Source: Branchiostoma floridae (Eukaryota > Chordata > Leptocardii > Amphioxiformes > Branchiostomatidae). From it: a stretch of DNA of 64,000 nt. The notes beneath the pieces were generated by a model. It ran no database searches and was not told the DNA's origin. It was given only the letters and a program-made list of their open reading frames with translations. The stretch lies in the NCBI RefSeq assembly GCF_000003815.2, contig NC_049979.1, positions 30,818,386 through 30,882,385 of the forward strand, written 5' to 3'. The position numbers and the translations under genes are program-made. Numbering within the stretch: position 1 is the stretch's first letter; the number at the start of each line of letters is the position of its first letter. Shown piece by piece: positions 11,901-22,050 of the stretch.

Positions 11901-14900
11901 AAACGTGTATTACCACAGAGACCCCACATTTTGGATTAAACTAAATGATCAAAAAGGATTCTGCTATACGCCATAGAACAGTGTGTAATGGAAAGGTGTT
12001 TCCACAGGCTACACCCCATCTGCTGGAAGAATACTTCATTCAGAATCAACCCCATTCTCTCCCTCGGCCGTGGAGAAATTCAAGGGATAGTAACTAGTAG
12101 ATTAAAGAAATAGAAATAAGCACTTTTCAAGTTGTTCTACGTTGTTTTCTAGTGCTGACCGGTTGTCCATGCTTGTTTTGACATGTTTTCGGCGGTTTTG
12201 AGTTGTTTCCGGTATTTGTTAGAGTTTCTTTTTTTTGTGAGACCGCTATACATGAGAAACCATACCAGGGTGTTTCATTCCTAAAAGCTCATTCAAGGAT
12301 GGAGCTGTACTAAATTTATTTAAACATCCATTCGTTGCTTCTCTTCTTAAAACCCCGGTAACAAACAGTCGAACATGGCCTCGCTACTTCACCATTCACT
12401 TTTCATTCGGCCATGAACGGCGGGTCTGTGAAGAGTTGGCTGGTGGTCGCCTCTGGTGTCTGAGAGTGAGTCACCAGTTAAAATTAAATCTTGATCCTGT
12501 ATTAGTCACTGGTAGCTTGCTCCCAACTTATTGAAAATCTACCAATGACTCACACAAAGACCTTTAGACAAAACTCTGCTAACTCATTCGAACCAAAACC
12601 AGAAGGTGGGCGAATTACCAACCGCCCTAACGAGACTGTCGCTCTTTCTGGTAGCTCCCAATCCAAGGTAATCTGGGGCTTTGTATACCATAGTGAGGGC
12701 GTTTATATAATCATGTGCAAAAAAGCTACGATTGACGTGATTCAACACTTTTAAGAAGTCTATTATTAAAGTATCGGTTTGTTTGCCGCTTTTTAGGTTT
12801 GTTGTCGATTCTTCAACAAAGTCCAGGAGTTGTGTTATCTCTTTATCACCATTATCTAAAATATCGTTTAGGATAGCGTGGGATTCAAAATGCTGCATGG
12901 TAGACGTAACCACTATGAGTATAGTAACTTTACAGGCTACGCATGTCAACGAAGCTGGCCTGTAATTGATCAGGTTGTGTAGCTCCTTTTTTGTAAATGG
13001 GAATAATGAACGCGCATGATTGAAACTGAAAACCCATATACCGACCGAGATCTTGTGTGAAAACATGTTTTAAATTGTACTGTGGTGGGTTTTACGTTTG
13101 CAGCAACTATCTTTGTCAGTTCTCTTTCTCTAGAAACGTCCTCTCTAGTGGGAGAAAATACTTGTTTGTTTTTTCTTCAAAACTTGAAATGTCAGTTCTG
13201 TATCTGTATCTATATAGCCGGTATATCCGCCCTTCGGCGTAACACACCAGTTAATATACAAATAACTTGTTGTCGTCTTCTGTTGTTCCATTCTTCCATG
13301 TTATTGTCCCCGTGACTGTGCCCAGATGGGTAGAGATTCACTACATAGAGTAGTTTGTTTATGACGTTGGGATCATGGTTGAAGTTAATTTATGTGCTTG
13401 CACCCTGACATAACTTTTTAGGGAAGGGATGTTTTCTGTGCTTTTCCCCTTCCCCTAAGGTTTAAGGAGTATCAATGTTTTATAAGGTAGATAGTTGTAC
13501 ACGACTTAGAACTTATTAAGGTATATGGAATTCCACCAAAATATTACCCAGGAATTTAAAAAAAGACATCCACGTCCCTTTGATCTACGTGTCATTTTAT
13601 GTTGTATATTTTTAGGCTTGCATCGGCGTGGATAAGCAGATTTCTGTATAATCACCACCTTCGATACAACGATCGATACGGAAGCATGCTTCAAACTGTC
13701 TCTAACACTTCCAACACAGAGGTGTGTATGCCGATTTTAGTGACATGTTTGGTCAATTTATCATATAAAGGTCAACTCGGTAGCCCTGCCGACGTAGAAG
13801 CACGTGGCATCATGGGCAATATTGCTTTTAGATCCTCCTAGAAGATTTGGGTCCGAAGATCCAGATTCCTTTTAGCAAAAGAAGCTACAACTGTGCAAAG
13901 CGTGCAGCAGCAGGACATGACCAAAAGCAGTTATAGAGAAGTTGGACGTCTGCCCAGCAAAATATCTGTGTGCGATAACAGAGCTTCAATGGCCAAAGAA
14001 CATGATAACGAATGACATTCTACANNNNNNNNNNNNNNNNNNNNNNNNNNNNNNNNNNNNNNNNNNNNNNNNNNNNNNNNNNNNNNNNNNNNNNNNNNNN
14101 NNNNNNNNNNNNNNNNNNNNNNNNTTTGCAAACGTTGAGCAATCGATTTGGTCTATGTTTTTAACACATCATCAGCATGCCACAAGACATAGCCTTATTA
14201 AATCTAATTGTGGATCTAAGTAAACTCAACTCAACTCAACATCCGCCGGCTTTCTGGAACTTGACGGAGAATAGCCCTTAGTCAGGGGAAATGGGTTTTT
14301 CATATATGGATAATGTTTGTAACTGTCATTATCCCATAATGCCAGTATTTTTGGTTGCTATAGATTGCCATGTGTGTGTTGCCATGTGGTGATTGACAGC
14401 AACGCATCTCTTATCAGTCCTTGATCTCAGCCTGTGTCGCTTGTGCTGGAGGTGCGAACAGTCAGCTATATGTGAACAAAACGTCTTTCTGAATGTCAAC
14501 TTTCTGTTACACAAAGGAATGAATAAGAAATCGCTATACATAGAATAGCATAGATGTGCCTGCGGGAGAACTTCTGATGGGACAATGGGGCAATGCAGGA
14601 GAGACATATCACGGTTCTGAGAAGTGTGGTTTTCAGAAAGATTGTTTTCCGGTAGTTGTCTGACCATGTATATCATAGATATGTGCTCTATGCCACATAA
14701 AATCTCACCACTGGGCAAAAAAATAAGTCCAGAATCAGCTTCTGCCCTTTAACCCTATCCAGACTGGGCTTTTTGGGCTTCCCCTGGCCGGGGGCGGGGG
14801 GCTGGGCTCATTCGACCCCCCCCCTTCGTATTTTCAAAACGGCTTACTGTAAGATCACCAAATTTTGCAGGGAAGGCTGTGCTCATCGAGTTTTATAATT

Positions 14901-17900
14901 CCTGAAATATTTATATCATTATGACGTAATATGACGTAATTATGACGTCATTAATTCATATTTTTGGCTAAAACGGGGAATTCCCATAATACCTAAAAAT
15001 CTCACTCAAAAAGTTACCAATAAAGGTTTCTCATTTAAGTGTTATTATACTTCTGTTGTCAAAAGCCGACGCAACGACGTCAAAATGACGTCATAGAATG
15101 ACGTCATCTGTAGTTTAGCTATCCGCCATCTTGGATTATCAACCTTACATTTTTCAAGATACATTTTTTTCAACATAAAACTCTAAAAACCCTTGAAAAT
15201 GGATTAAAAACGTTCAAATGAATGTTTTCTGCAAGAAAATATCAAGTAGTGATGAAATTTGAGTGAAAATAAGCTTGTTATACTCTTCATCCTGATATTG
15301 TCGGCCATCTTGGATTTTGACCAATTACGTAATCTCATTAGCATAATTTATAAATATTTATTATGATTGTTTAGCTAAGATGTGTTAGATATTAATGATA
15401 TATGAAAAGAAGTTTAGTTTAGCAAGAAAATCTTAAAGTCCTATTGTTTAAACCAAAATTAGTGATTTTTGTTAAATTTGCCTTTCAGAAACACGTTGCC
15501 ATGGCAACACGAAAAATCATAAACTTACTTGATTTCTTAGAAATTGTTCCCAACAATATTTTAGGAAAACTCACCAAGTTTTGTTGTTCTAGCACAAGCC
15601 GTTTGGGAGCTATAGGAGGTCAAAGTTGCCGCCGGCACTTTTAGCCCACCTCCCCCCCCCCCGATCTGGATAGGGTTAAGCCGCATTGCGTTAACGATGG
15701 TACAAAACTTACAGAAATTATTGTCTATTACCCCTTACATTTGGGCGTATATGGGCTTTCATGACACTATTTGATATACGAATACTTTGTCGTATCTTGT
15801 GTCTTTCAAAATAAATTGGATGCTCTTATGACCAACTGCAGTGCTAGCGAAATGTTTGCGTTCAACCATACTGATACTTCGACGCCAAATGGCGTAAACA
15901 GTGCTTTTTCTTTGTAGACAGGCGCTATTCATTTTCATTCATTCAATACCATTGTAAAGTCTGTGCCGAGGTCTGACTCATTCTACCGAAATTCATTCTT
16001 CAGCAATCCCTAGCGGCGCCTATGTACATAGCTATAATGTTTCTAGAATATATACTTGTACATTTTCTATTTTTTTCTACGTTTTCCTACGTTTGTTTTT
16101 GTTTCATATGGTCCGGTTATCGCCTGAAATAACGAAAAAGGTACGTACCACAGTAACAAAATTAAGTTGGGGTTTCCCAAAACCCAAAACGTAAATTTAA
16201 GAAAAAAACGTAAAAATATGCACTGGTGGAATATAGGATATGTCAAATACATTAGCAAAAAATCATATTGAATTAATTATTTGAAAATTGTCTATTTTCA
16301 GAATATAAAGGACAAGAATAATCAACAAGTACCGTTTTTGGCATTCATAAGAGCAGCAACTGATAACAGAAAAGAATGGCAGAATAGACACTGGATTCCT
16401 GTTTCAGATGCTTGCACCCCTTGTAAGGTATTTATGAATTGTTATAATCGTCAAAAATAAAATCAATGTATATCCAAACACTACCCCTTATCCGACTTGT
16501 AGATTTTGATACTCATCATAGCATATGCAATGTAAGTGCTCCCTGATCTCTTTTTTTGCCATAAACATACCTTTGTCGTGATTATTATTCATGAAATACC
16601 CGATTAATATAAATAATCCTCATACGTCAACTAAGATTTTTTAAATCCATGCAAAATCTATAATAATAAACTTACCTTAACATTATCATATTATATTATT
16701 GCTTAAAAACATTGATACAATAACAATGCTATGGTATAAATGGTAATTGGAAAACTGTCAAATTTATGTAAAAATATATGTTAAAAAATTCAAGACTTAA
16801 TTTTTCAACGTGTGGAAGTCTGCCACCATGACATACACATAAAGTTACCCTTGTAAAATTACCTACAAAGATATTAACTGTTTACTATTTGTTTGGCATT
16901 GTTTTCTGATATATTTATTCATCGATCCATCAGCAACATTGTCACATATTTGTGTAAATGATAAATTTATGGTCATGGACCATTCTCAACAATTGTACCA
17001 CAAAATAGTTAGTGAATTTTAATCTTTGTTGTCCATAAATATTAACATCCCTTGTAATCTTATGTTGCATTTTACATTGTTAAATGTTCATATTTATGCT
17101 ACTTTAAAGACATATTTGATCAGAAACCAAAACGGTGGACAACGTCATTAGCAACCGTTAAATCTGGTTATGTGTCTTTACACAAATTCCATGTCAATTT
17201 GTCACTTAAAATTGATATCAGTGCCGTTGCCATTGGCAAATATTTGGAAGACTCAAATATTAGTAAAAAGACATTAATAGTCAATTTTTCTAAACATCTT
17301 TAAGCAGAACGGAAATTCCCGATTTAGACGGTTTAGCCACAAACAATGTATTATGACGTTATGATTACTTTATATTACCAAACGTATCTTAAAAAGGTAA
17401 AACGAAGAGAAGAATATTCTTTGCGATTTTTTCCATTATAGCCCAAGCCTATCTCGGATACAGGAATCCCCCCAAAGGCCAGCCAAGATTGGGTTACAGA
17501 GATTTAAAAAAAGAAAACTTCATTCAAAATGATCCATGCCAATCATTCTTTTTGCAAATTAGGAAATCTATTGCATAATATGCAGACCACAAACTAAGCT
17601 CTTTTATCTTTTAACTTTTCGTTTTTGTCAACGACTTTCTTTTCAACGCTCTAACCGTACGTAGTAGGCCAATGAATCGCCGTTTATTCACCGTGCCGAA
17701 CATCCTGGGCGAAAGTTTCGCGTATGACCCGAAATGTACTCGAGACCACCCAGGCAATTGCGAACCAGCCGACCAGCTAGCTGGCTTAAGGGGTGACTAA
17801 AAGAACAGTCCGACGCTGACGTGGGCGTTTTATGGTCATAGCGGGTTTCCATTACCCGGTTTCTCAGTTCCTTGCTCAACAACAATTGCTAGGCCTAAAG

Positions 17901-18333
17901 CCAGTGAATTAAGAAAAAAAGCAACAAAAAAAAAAAAATTACGAACAACACTGATTTAATACCCAAATAATATTGTTTCATGTAGAATGTGTAATTACAT
18001 TATTCCTTCAGATTAACCCTACCAGCTTTAATCATATATAGTAAATAATAAAATACTACATTAAATTTGTTTTTCTAGATTCACTATGACTACATAGCAC
18101 ACACAGAGACGCTAGCTGATGACCTGCGTCTCTTTCTCCGGAAAGTGGGAGTCACAAATCGGGATGACATACTGCCACAGACAAAAAAAAGAGGAGCAGA
18201 GAAAAAACTTCGGAACCTCTTCGCATTAATTCCATTAGAAGATTTGAGAAGAGTTGCAAGAAAGTTTAAAGCTGACTTTGAGATGTTCGGATATTCCTAT
18301 GAAGAAGAAGTATTAAAGTTATCGCAGCCTTAG
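5823..18333 (+). CDS. Carbohydrate sulfotransferase (Golgi type II membrane protein), six coding exons
   Basis: I infer six coding exons: 5823-5982, 6199-6299, 6974-7230, 13616-13721, 16302-16427 and 18079-18333. All have GT..AG borders and matching phases, giving 1005 nt and a protein of about 334 residues, normal for the family. The product should transfer sulfate from PAPS to a glycan hydroxyl in the Golgi lumen. Residues 16-35 form the signal anchor. The 5'-phosphosulfate loop is CRTGKTGSTT (106-115). The 3'-phosphate motif is RNPIERLAS with R168 and S176 at the usual spacing, and WIPVSDACTPC follows in the family position. This matches the CHST8-14/HNK-1 sulfotransferase group (Pfam Sulfotransfer_2). 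The exact acceptor sugar cannot be read. The end of exon 2 could instead be 6323, adding eight residues in frame. A poly(A) signal AATAAA lies at 18513. Confidence 0.88.
6199..6299 (+). CDS. Sulfotransferase exon 2 (stem region)
   Basis: Starts after TCTGAAAG and restores the frame as DYDEEDVDRLVEAEQQRRKS, a charged stem typical of these enzymes. I placed the donor at GTCAGT after codon GCG. A GTTAAT donor 24 bases later gives the same phase and is an alternative. Confidence 0.65.
6974..7230 (+). CDS. Sulfotransferase exon 3 (PAPS 5'-phosphosulfate loop)
   Basis: Preceded by a strong pyrimidine tract and CAG. Encodes the loop IIYCRTGKTGSTT and the first half of the 3'-phosphate motif (VVTRNPIE), then splices after AG at a GTAAGA donor. 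Arm 2 has a serine in place of the first arginine of VVRENRK. Confidence 0.88.
7480..9165. repeat. Two diverged tandem copies of an ~840-bp repeat in intron 3
   Basis: The first copy (about 7480-8345) and second copy (about 8346-9165) share the same order of blocks. These are CAAGAGTTCG-AGACCTCATATCTC, then TTGGTATCTGATAAT, then AAATTGTCATTCCC-TCTTCAGTTATC, then TTTTGACAAAAATGCCC, ending with a CAGACAGA/CACACA microsatellite. The copies are clearly diverged, so the duplication is older than the inverted repeat. The open frames here are not genes. Confidence 0.75.
9495..9560. repeat. Dispersed repeat end, inverted relative to 13195-13252
   Basis: The block GCTGGTGTGTTACGCCGAA, then CCGGCTATATAGATACAGAT, reappears in opposite orientation at 13195-13252. 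The pair brackets the LINE, the exon-like frame and a reverse transcriptase relic. It is probably a dispersed family; I cannot say which element type. Confidence 0.55.
9762..11603 (+). CDS. Non-LTR reverse transcriptase, intact but N-terminally truncated
   Basis: An uninterrupted frame of 613 codons reads a linker, then the reverse transcriptase fingers (DGKTPGCDGIDNKLL), SRPVSLLPTCGKV, the palm motif A region (LLDYSAAFDLVDH), CGVPQGSCLGPQLYSIYVND, the catalytic box YADDS, and the thumb/C-terminal block (LTHLDYCSSVW). The catalytic aspartates are present. The first codons come from flanking sequence, so there is no native start. The lack of stops over 1.8 kb suggests recent insertion. Without endonuclease and ORF1 it should be unable to move by itself. 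Confidence 0.9.
   Translation: MRNEAKRDAKATGLASDWAVYRKLRNRVVSVCRRAKVQFYRDTFEECSGNPKKTWNTINSLLGRKHTVSPACVQEGGKLLSKPRDIAEHFAKFYDTKVANLRSGMSNTAGDETYANLGQEAFVLKSVTVRDVHKILSRLPDGKTPGCDGIDNKLLRISSDIIAEPLTYIINLSFATGTFPAKWKHAKVIPLLKDSSKPLSGQNSRPVSLLPTCGKVCEIVASEQIVSYFSRSGHQSEAQHAYRKLHSTETVLLKMTDEWLDSMDKGLMTSVVLLDYSAAFDLVDHFHLQKKLEMYGFSEEALSWIMSYLSNRKWQVYANGAYSQSRVLQCGVPQGSCLGPQLYSIYVNDMSSTVENGELDQYADDSTVHAAGRTVQDIRTKTLVDLECVAKWSDHNMLKLNNGKTKTMLVGTSKKTRVAPPLQLELRGQSLQQVPTVKLLGVHVDQNLTFDNHVDHVVKNCNRSMAQVNRVRKLLPRRLRIKLIQALVLTHLDYCSSVWASTSKKNINRLQVVQNRAARIALGCHRYTSRDALLQTLGWLSVKDRIQQKSVVTFRKIMQNKQPVSLYKQVKMQSHGYQTRSSKSQTIRLPKPRTNAQKKRFLYRMSSTWNGLQ
9764..11836 (+). mobile_element. 5'-truncated LINE (CR1/L2/Crack-like group)
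   Basis: The element starts inside the linker before the reverse transcriptase, so ORF1 and the endonuclease are missing. It ends in an AATAAAGTC-AAAGTC-AAAGTC microsatellite tail instead of poly(A). A 4-bp target duplication (ATTT, 9760-9763 and 11837-11840) flanks it. The pre-insertion site is intact in arm 2 near 55882-55890, which proves both ends and shows that the insertion happened after the arms diverged, or is polymorphic. Confidence 0.88.
11980..12580. other. Intronic stretch with a dispersed repeat
   Basis: No gene is recognised. Around 12120-12245 there is a block with GTTGTTCTACGTTGTTTTC and ATGTTTTCGGCGGTTTTGAG. It resembles, in inverted sense, sequences near 31320 and 7480-8345 and is probably part of a dispersed repeat family. 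Confidence 0.4.
12584..13066 (-). pseudogene. LINE reverse transcriptase relic
   Basis: A 160-codon frame contains NYRPASLTCVACKV, TSTMQHFESHAILND, TQLLDFVEESTTNLKSGKQ and IIDFLKVLNHVN. This is the order of conserved reverse transcriptase blocks before and at motif A in RTE/CR1-like elements. The usual QHGFR segment is missing (internal deletion) and the catalytic YADD box is absent. The frame is open but the enzyme cannot be functional. The mirrored copy is at 54653-55135. Confidence 0.7.
13195..13252. repeat. Dispersed repeat end, inverted partner of 9495-9560
   Basis: Reads CTGTATCTGTATCTATATAG, then CCGGTATATCCGCCCTTCGG and CGTAACACACCAG. This is the reverse complement of the block near 9495 with a few changes. 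Confidence 0.55.
13616..13721 (+). CDS. Sulfotransferase exon 4 (3'-phosphate motif)
   Basis: Follows TTTTTAG; its first base completes the split arginine codon of exon 3. Encodes LASAWISRFLYN and ends at GAG before GTGTGT in phase 0. The previous intron is about 6.4 kb and contains the LINE and several repeats. Confidence 0.85.
14025..14124. other. Assembly gap (100 N), bridged by arm 2
   Basis: Comparison with 53096-53135 shows that the missing stretch is only about 20-25 bases and contains a run of C. The 100 N are therefore a placeholder, and the open frames running through them are meaningless. Confidence 0.85.
14125..14241 (+). mobile_element. LINE 3' end relic
   Basis: Ends with CTAATTGTGGATCTAAGTAA followed by ACTCAACTCAACTCAAC. 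The 2.07-kb LINE ends CTAATTGTGGATCTTAATAA plus AGTCAAAGTC repeats. The shared 3' end and microsatellite tail mark a related, older insertion. Confidence 0.55.
14749..15679 (+). mobile_element. piggyBac-like MITE, 0.93 kb
   Basis: TTAA sits at both ends (14749-14752 and 15676-15679). The imperfect terminal repeats are TTAACCCTATCCAGACTGGG on the left and TTAACCCTATCCAGATCGGG read inward from the right. The interior is AT-rich, contains several TGACGTCA palindromes, the GTTGCCATGGCAAC palindrome near 15497, G/C runs just inside both ends, and no transposase frame. It lies in intron 4 of the sulfotransferase. In arm 2 only its left half is resolved (51969-52476). Confidence 0.75.
15700..18078. 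other. Sulfotransferase introns 4 and 5 around exon 5
   Basis: Apart from exon 5 (16302-16427) I see no coding signal in this AT-rich stretch. Around 17320-17380 there is a short block (GACGGTTTAGCCACAAACAA) whose reverse sense resembles 19520-19545, suggesting dispersed repeat pieces. Confidence 0.4.
16302..16427 (+). CDS. Sulfotransferase exon 5
   Basis: A 42-codon exon between TATTTTCAG and GTATTT, too short to stand out as an open frame on its own. It encodes PFLAFIRAATD and HWIPVSDACTPCK, the conserved HW...C.PC block of the CHST group. Its partner in arm 2 falls in a gap. Confidence 0.87.
18079..18333 (+). CDS. Sulfotransferase exon 6 (C-terminus)
   Basis: Starts after TTTTTCTAG with IHYDYIAHTETLADDLRL, the usual family continuation after the CxPC block. 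It ends FGYSYEEEVLKLSQP and a TAG stop, matching the family's C-terminal FGY motif. Arm 2 carries a one-base insertion in this exon. Confidence 0.9.
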   Translation: MHYDYIAHTETLADDLRLFLRKVGVTNRDDILPQTKKRGAEKKLRNLFALIPLEDLRRVARKFKADFEMFGYSYEEEVLKLSQP

Positions 18334-19570
18334 TTGTTTACAGAGAGCTCGCTATATCTTGATAATATACAACACATTGTCAAAGATTATTGTCAAAACA
18401 TATTTTTCGCTTTAGCTCTCTGAAATCATTACTTATTTGTATTTTAGGATGTTTTATTAGATAACTCGTATTACATGTATAACTCGTTGTTTTATGGGGC
18501 ATATTTTTGGCCAATAAATATTTCACTGCTTAGTAGTTATATAGAAAATATGGAAATACCCCCTTAAATTTGATTACTGTTCAATTTACATTTGTGACAA
18601 AGTAATAAGGGATAAAGATTTACATTATGTACGTTGAGAGCAAATGTGTGTTGTTGTTGGCATCCGTCTGCATCCGTCTTTTTGATCAAAACTTCTTGTT
18701 GCCATGGTAACGGGCAAATTAAGTTTAATGGCCATTTTGCCAAAGTTTTGGATCTAAAAACAGGGAAATCAGTCTATTTCACGGCATTGTCTTCCCAACA
18801 CCTTTAAACCTATCGTTAAAACAAAACCAGATCTAAATAGACCAACATTTTGTCTTTGTTGAAATTTTCAACATTTTTGCTCTTGGGCAGCCTAAAAACA
18901 ATGCGATGTTTCAAGCTTAAAAAAATTGAATTTTTTGGGCAAATTTTGAAACGCTGTAAGTGCCACTCTGCTAATTTTTTTTAGCTTGAAATTTGTACCG
19001 CATATAGATAATTTGATTATCTATTAATTGCATTATTGCGAAATTTGTGGTCTTGTGTAGTTGTCATGTGGTTGTCCCTGAAATTAATTCAGTTTTGTTG
19101 TTTTTGCGAAAATTGTGAACTTTAGCCATGTTCAAAGTACTCTACGCGACGAAGTAAAATAGGATTCTGCTTCAACTTCTAGTCAAAGTTAGATCCTTCA
19201 GACATTTGCTCTTAAGAATTAATAAACATTATTATTAGGAAAACATTATTTCATTTGCAGCACACTGCCGCAAAACGTATATAGAAAAGAATTGCAATTA
19301 TGATGTTGGAATGTAGGAATGAATAAGGCATTGATTTGTGAAAATTAATTTTATCATCATTTTGGTAGTCATTGCCGACAAAAGACTTGGGAGACCAACA
19401 ATGTATTTTTTATAGCTAACGTTTTGTTTATTACCTAGTACAATGTATTTTTTTTGTAATTTTGATAACGTTATGACGTAATATGAACAAGTAATTATAT
19501 ATATTACGTCATGATGTCATATTTGGGCTAAAGCCGTCTAGATAAGGAATTTTCGCTATACATGTATACA
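18334..19570. other. 3' flank of the sulfotransferase
   Basis: AATAAA at 18513-18518, about 180 bases after the stop, is a plausible poly(A) signal. The remainder is AT-rich with MITE-like fragments (GTTGCCATGGTAAC near 18696, TTATGACGTAATATGA near 19470). No gene is recognised. Confidence 0.4.
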
Positions 19571-19574
19571 AAGT

Positions 19575-21480
19575 CTTCTGGCTAAGCATGCACAACTAGA
19601 AATCCTTGCTGCTGAGAGAAAAGTCGACATAACAGGGTTAACCGAAACTCAGCTGTGTGACGACTTTCCAGACGATACTATAAAAATACCCGGATATGTG
19701 CTCCTCAGAAGGGATAGGGGTTCTAGGCATGCTAGCGATATGACCTTTAATATCATGGACTCCATCGCATTAAAGGAAAGGAGCAACAACAACAAAATTG
19801 GAATTTTAACTTTGGTTAATTATTTTTTCTGATGTATCTGCTTTAATTTTAATGTATCATATATCAATAACATGCTTGTGTGATGCCCTTCCATATGGTT
19901 ACAGACTCATTATGATTGTGAACTCTCGAAACGAGCACAGGGCCTTCGTACTTGAGGGGTCACCAAAAAAGTACCCACATTTGACTGTTTGTGTAAAACG
20001 CTGTTTCGTCCTGCTGGTATCGGTGGGTGTGTCAGTTAGTCAACCAATCCCTTTTTCACGTCGTGTTTGGTAAACGGAACATACACGTTTGTTTTAGCAC
20101 ATTTGTGTAGAGATTATCTACCCTTTCGGCAATTTAATGGCTGAATCAAAGCGTGGAGGCGGCAAGGAGAACTGCACAATGACACGACCGGATTAACTTT
20201 CAGCGCTTGGTAGTTGAGGCAGCGTCACACAGAGCAAGGGCCATAGCAGACCAAAGCAAAGATGCGATGCTGGAGTACAGTCATAGGATTGGATAGCCTT
20301 CCTACGGTTACCGCAGCACTCAATTGAACACCTCTTTGTTCAGATTGTTAGCTTGACTAAAGAGTAACAGTGCCTTTGATTAATATGTCATGTTTATTCA
20401 ACTTACATTCATTCACAAGTAAGAAAGAACGTCGACGGAAGAAAATCGCCTGAATGTAATTTCGGCACTTTATTTTTTTAAAGACTTCATAGTAAATTTC
20501 GAGAGAGTCCCGTGGTTAACGATGCCTGTATTTGAGTTTGTATTGGACATGTGGTCTGCCTGAAAATCTCTTTTTGAAAGAGTTTGTAATTAACATTACC
20601 CAATTAAGAAGTTCAAGGTCAAAGGAACTGAACGGTCACCCTTGCTCTCCGACAATATTCGGGAGATTATGTCCCTGCGTGACCAGACGAGATGCACGGG
20701 CGAACGAACGGGGAATGTGAAGGACTTGGAAGCCTGCAGGCACATGAGAAATCACACAAAAGACTGTTTGTCTCAAGAACGTTTAGCCATTACACCGAGG
20801 AGATAAACAAGGGCTCAACTAAGAATATGTGAAAATTCCTCAAGTCTCTTTTTGGTAAATCCAAGTCCAGCGGCATTCTAAGCATGAAGGACGACACGGG
20901 AGAGACGAGCTACTCCCCGGATATAGCCAACAAATTGAACAACTAATTTTTGGGACAGTAGCTGAAAAGCTGGCTAAATCTATCAAGAGAATCATGTCAT
21001 CTTTTAGCCCCTTGTCTGCGTAAGAAGATCCCTAGCTCGTTTCTCTTTCAAGATAACAACAGCAGACTTTGTCAAACAGGAGCTCAAACTCCTAAATTCA
21101 AACAAAGCTACTGGCCTCGACCATCTCAATAACAGGCTTTGAATGCTGCGACCAAGGTGATCGCCACATATTTACAACCAGCTTGAATGAATCACTGAAA
21201 AAAATATTAGTTTCCGGAGGATTGGAAGGGAGCGAGGGTAACACCGATTCACAAGGTTTACCAAACAATTACAGTATTTTTCCGGCTGTGTCTAAAATTC
21301 TGAAGAGGGCTGTGCATATTCAGCTTTACTGTACTGAAAACAACCCACTTTCTGAGGTTCAATCAGGTTTTAGACCTAAACACCCTAGCGGAGGCCGCCC
21401 TAAGATGCTTTCTGCCCTAAGATGCCACGGATGTTATGCAAATCTTATTATTCATAAGTTTGCCGTGTTTGTTGCCACTG
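19575..21480 (+). pseudogene. Decayed LINE: endonuclease and reverse transcriptase pieces
   Basis: Near 19575-19750 one frame reads AQLEILAAERKVDITGLTET and then IKIPGYVLLRRDRGSR, the N-terminal apurinic endonuclease motifs of a LINE. Linker pieces follow around 20630-20720. Reverse transcriptase pieces follow from about 20840: FVKQELKLLNSNKATGLDHL, then after 21240 NNYSIFPAVSKILKRAVHIQ and LSEVQSGFRPK. Stops, deletions and frame changes break it throughout, and unrelated sequence lies between the parts. The mirrored relic is at 46870-48720. Confidence 0.7.
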
Positions 21481-21719
21481 AGTATGATGATTAGAAAGGT
21501 AAGTAAACCAAGTTTAACACGACAGTCGGTTGCTAGGGTATTCTTTCCCGTTGCTATGCGAGTTCGACAGAGTATCGGGTTACAAAAGGCCTATTATTTG
21601 CAAACCGTAAAAAATTTCAAAATAAAGAAAATGTTCTCACAAGGAAAATGTATTCAAAATAAGATTAAATTCGCAATTTTAGATAGTTTAAATCTTCCCG
21701 TTTAAATTGAGATAGTTGT

Positions 21720-22050
21720 TTTGTTTCGATTTTGCTTCCAAAGACGATTATTTTCTGTTTCAAGGATGGCCTTTAATTTGACCATATTCTTGATATTCTT
21801 GGCAAGTGCTATGGAAAATTCTCGATTTTTGTCTTTTTCGTCATCTGAGAGGTTCCACACATCCCTCCATGGCGAGTAGCTTCTGGATCTTTTTCCTTTT
21901 CCTTGCTGGCAGTAGCAGTGACTGCTAGCAGAGGTGTACCTGTTAGTAGGCAATGCAGCTCTCCTAACTCAGAAAAACACTCCCTGAACGGTGTATCACT
22001 GCCAGCATCTTCTCCTGCTTGGCCCCTCAAATAAGACAATACAGAAAAAA
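21720..22050 (-). pseudogene. RecQ-like helicase fragment, frameshifted
   Basis: One frame reads FRECFSELGELHCLL and then TPLLAVTATASKE, matching RecQ-family helicases around motif III (FR..Y..LG.LR... P..ALTATA). It drifts out of frame in the AAGGAAAAGG run. The continuation KKIQKLLAMEGCVEPL and then DDEKDKNREFSIALAKNIKN lies in the two other frames. At least two frameshifts are therefore needed, and motif IV onwards is absent. An exon relic or a transposon-borne helicase piece would both fit. Arm 2 has the same sequence at 46247-46560. Confidence 0.6.

Larger units (their letters stand above)
9740..11976 (+). pseudogene. Exon-like coding segment interrupted by a LINE
   Basis: After a pyrimidine tract and TAG at 9736-9739 an open segment starts (9740-9763). 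It is cut by the LINE and resumes at 11841, ending at a TAG at 11974-11976. In arm 2 the uninterrupted version (55750-55909) encodes DQNNPVYFLLKYNGF, then GLNGQTTNVYYHRDPTFWIK and a stop. The composition and acceptor look like a terminal exon, but I do not recognise the family. It sits inside a sulfotransferase intron on the same strand, so it could also be part of an unidentified element. Confidence 0.4.

Noticed and set aside
14329-14718. 129-codon minus-strand frame preserved in both arms
   Set aside because: The arms are nearly identical everywhere, so preservation says nothing about selection, and the protein has no recognised motif.
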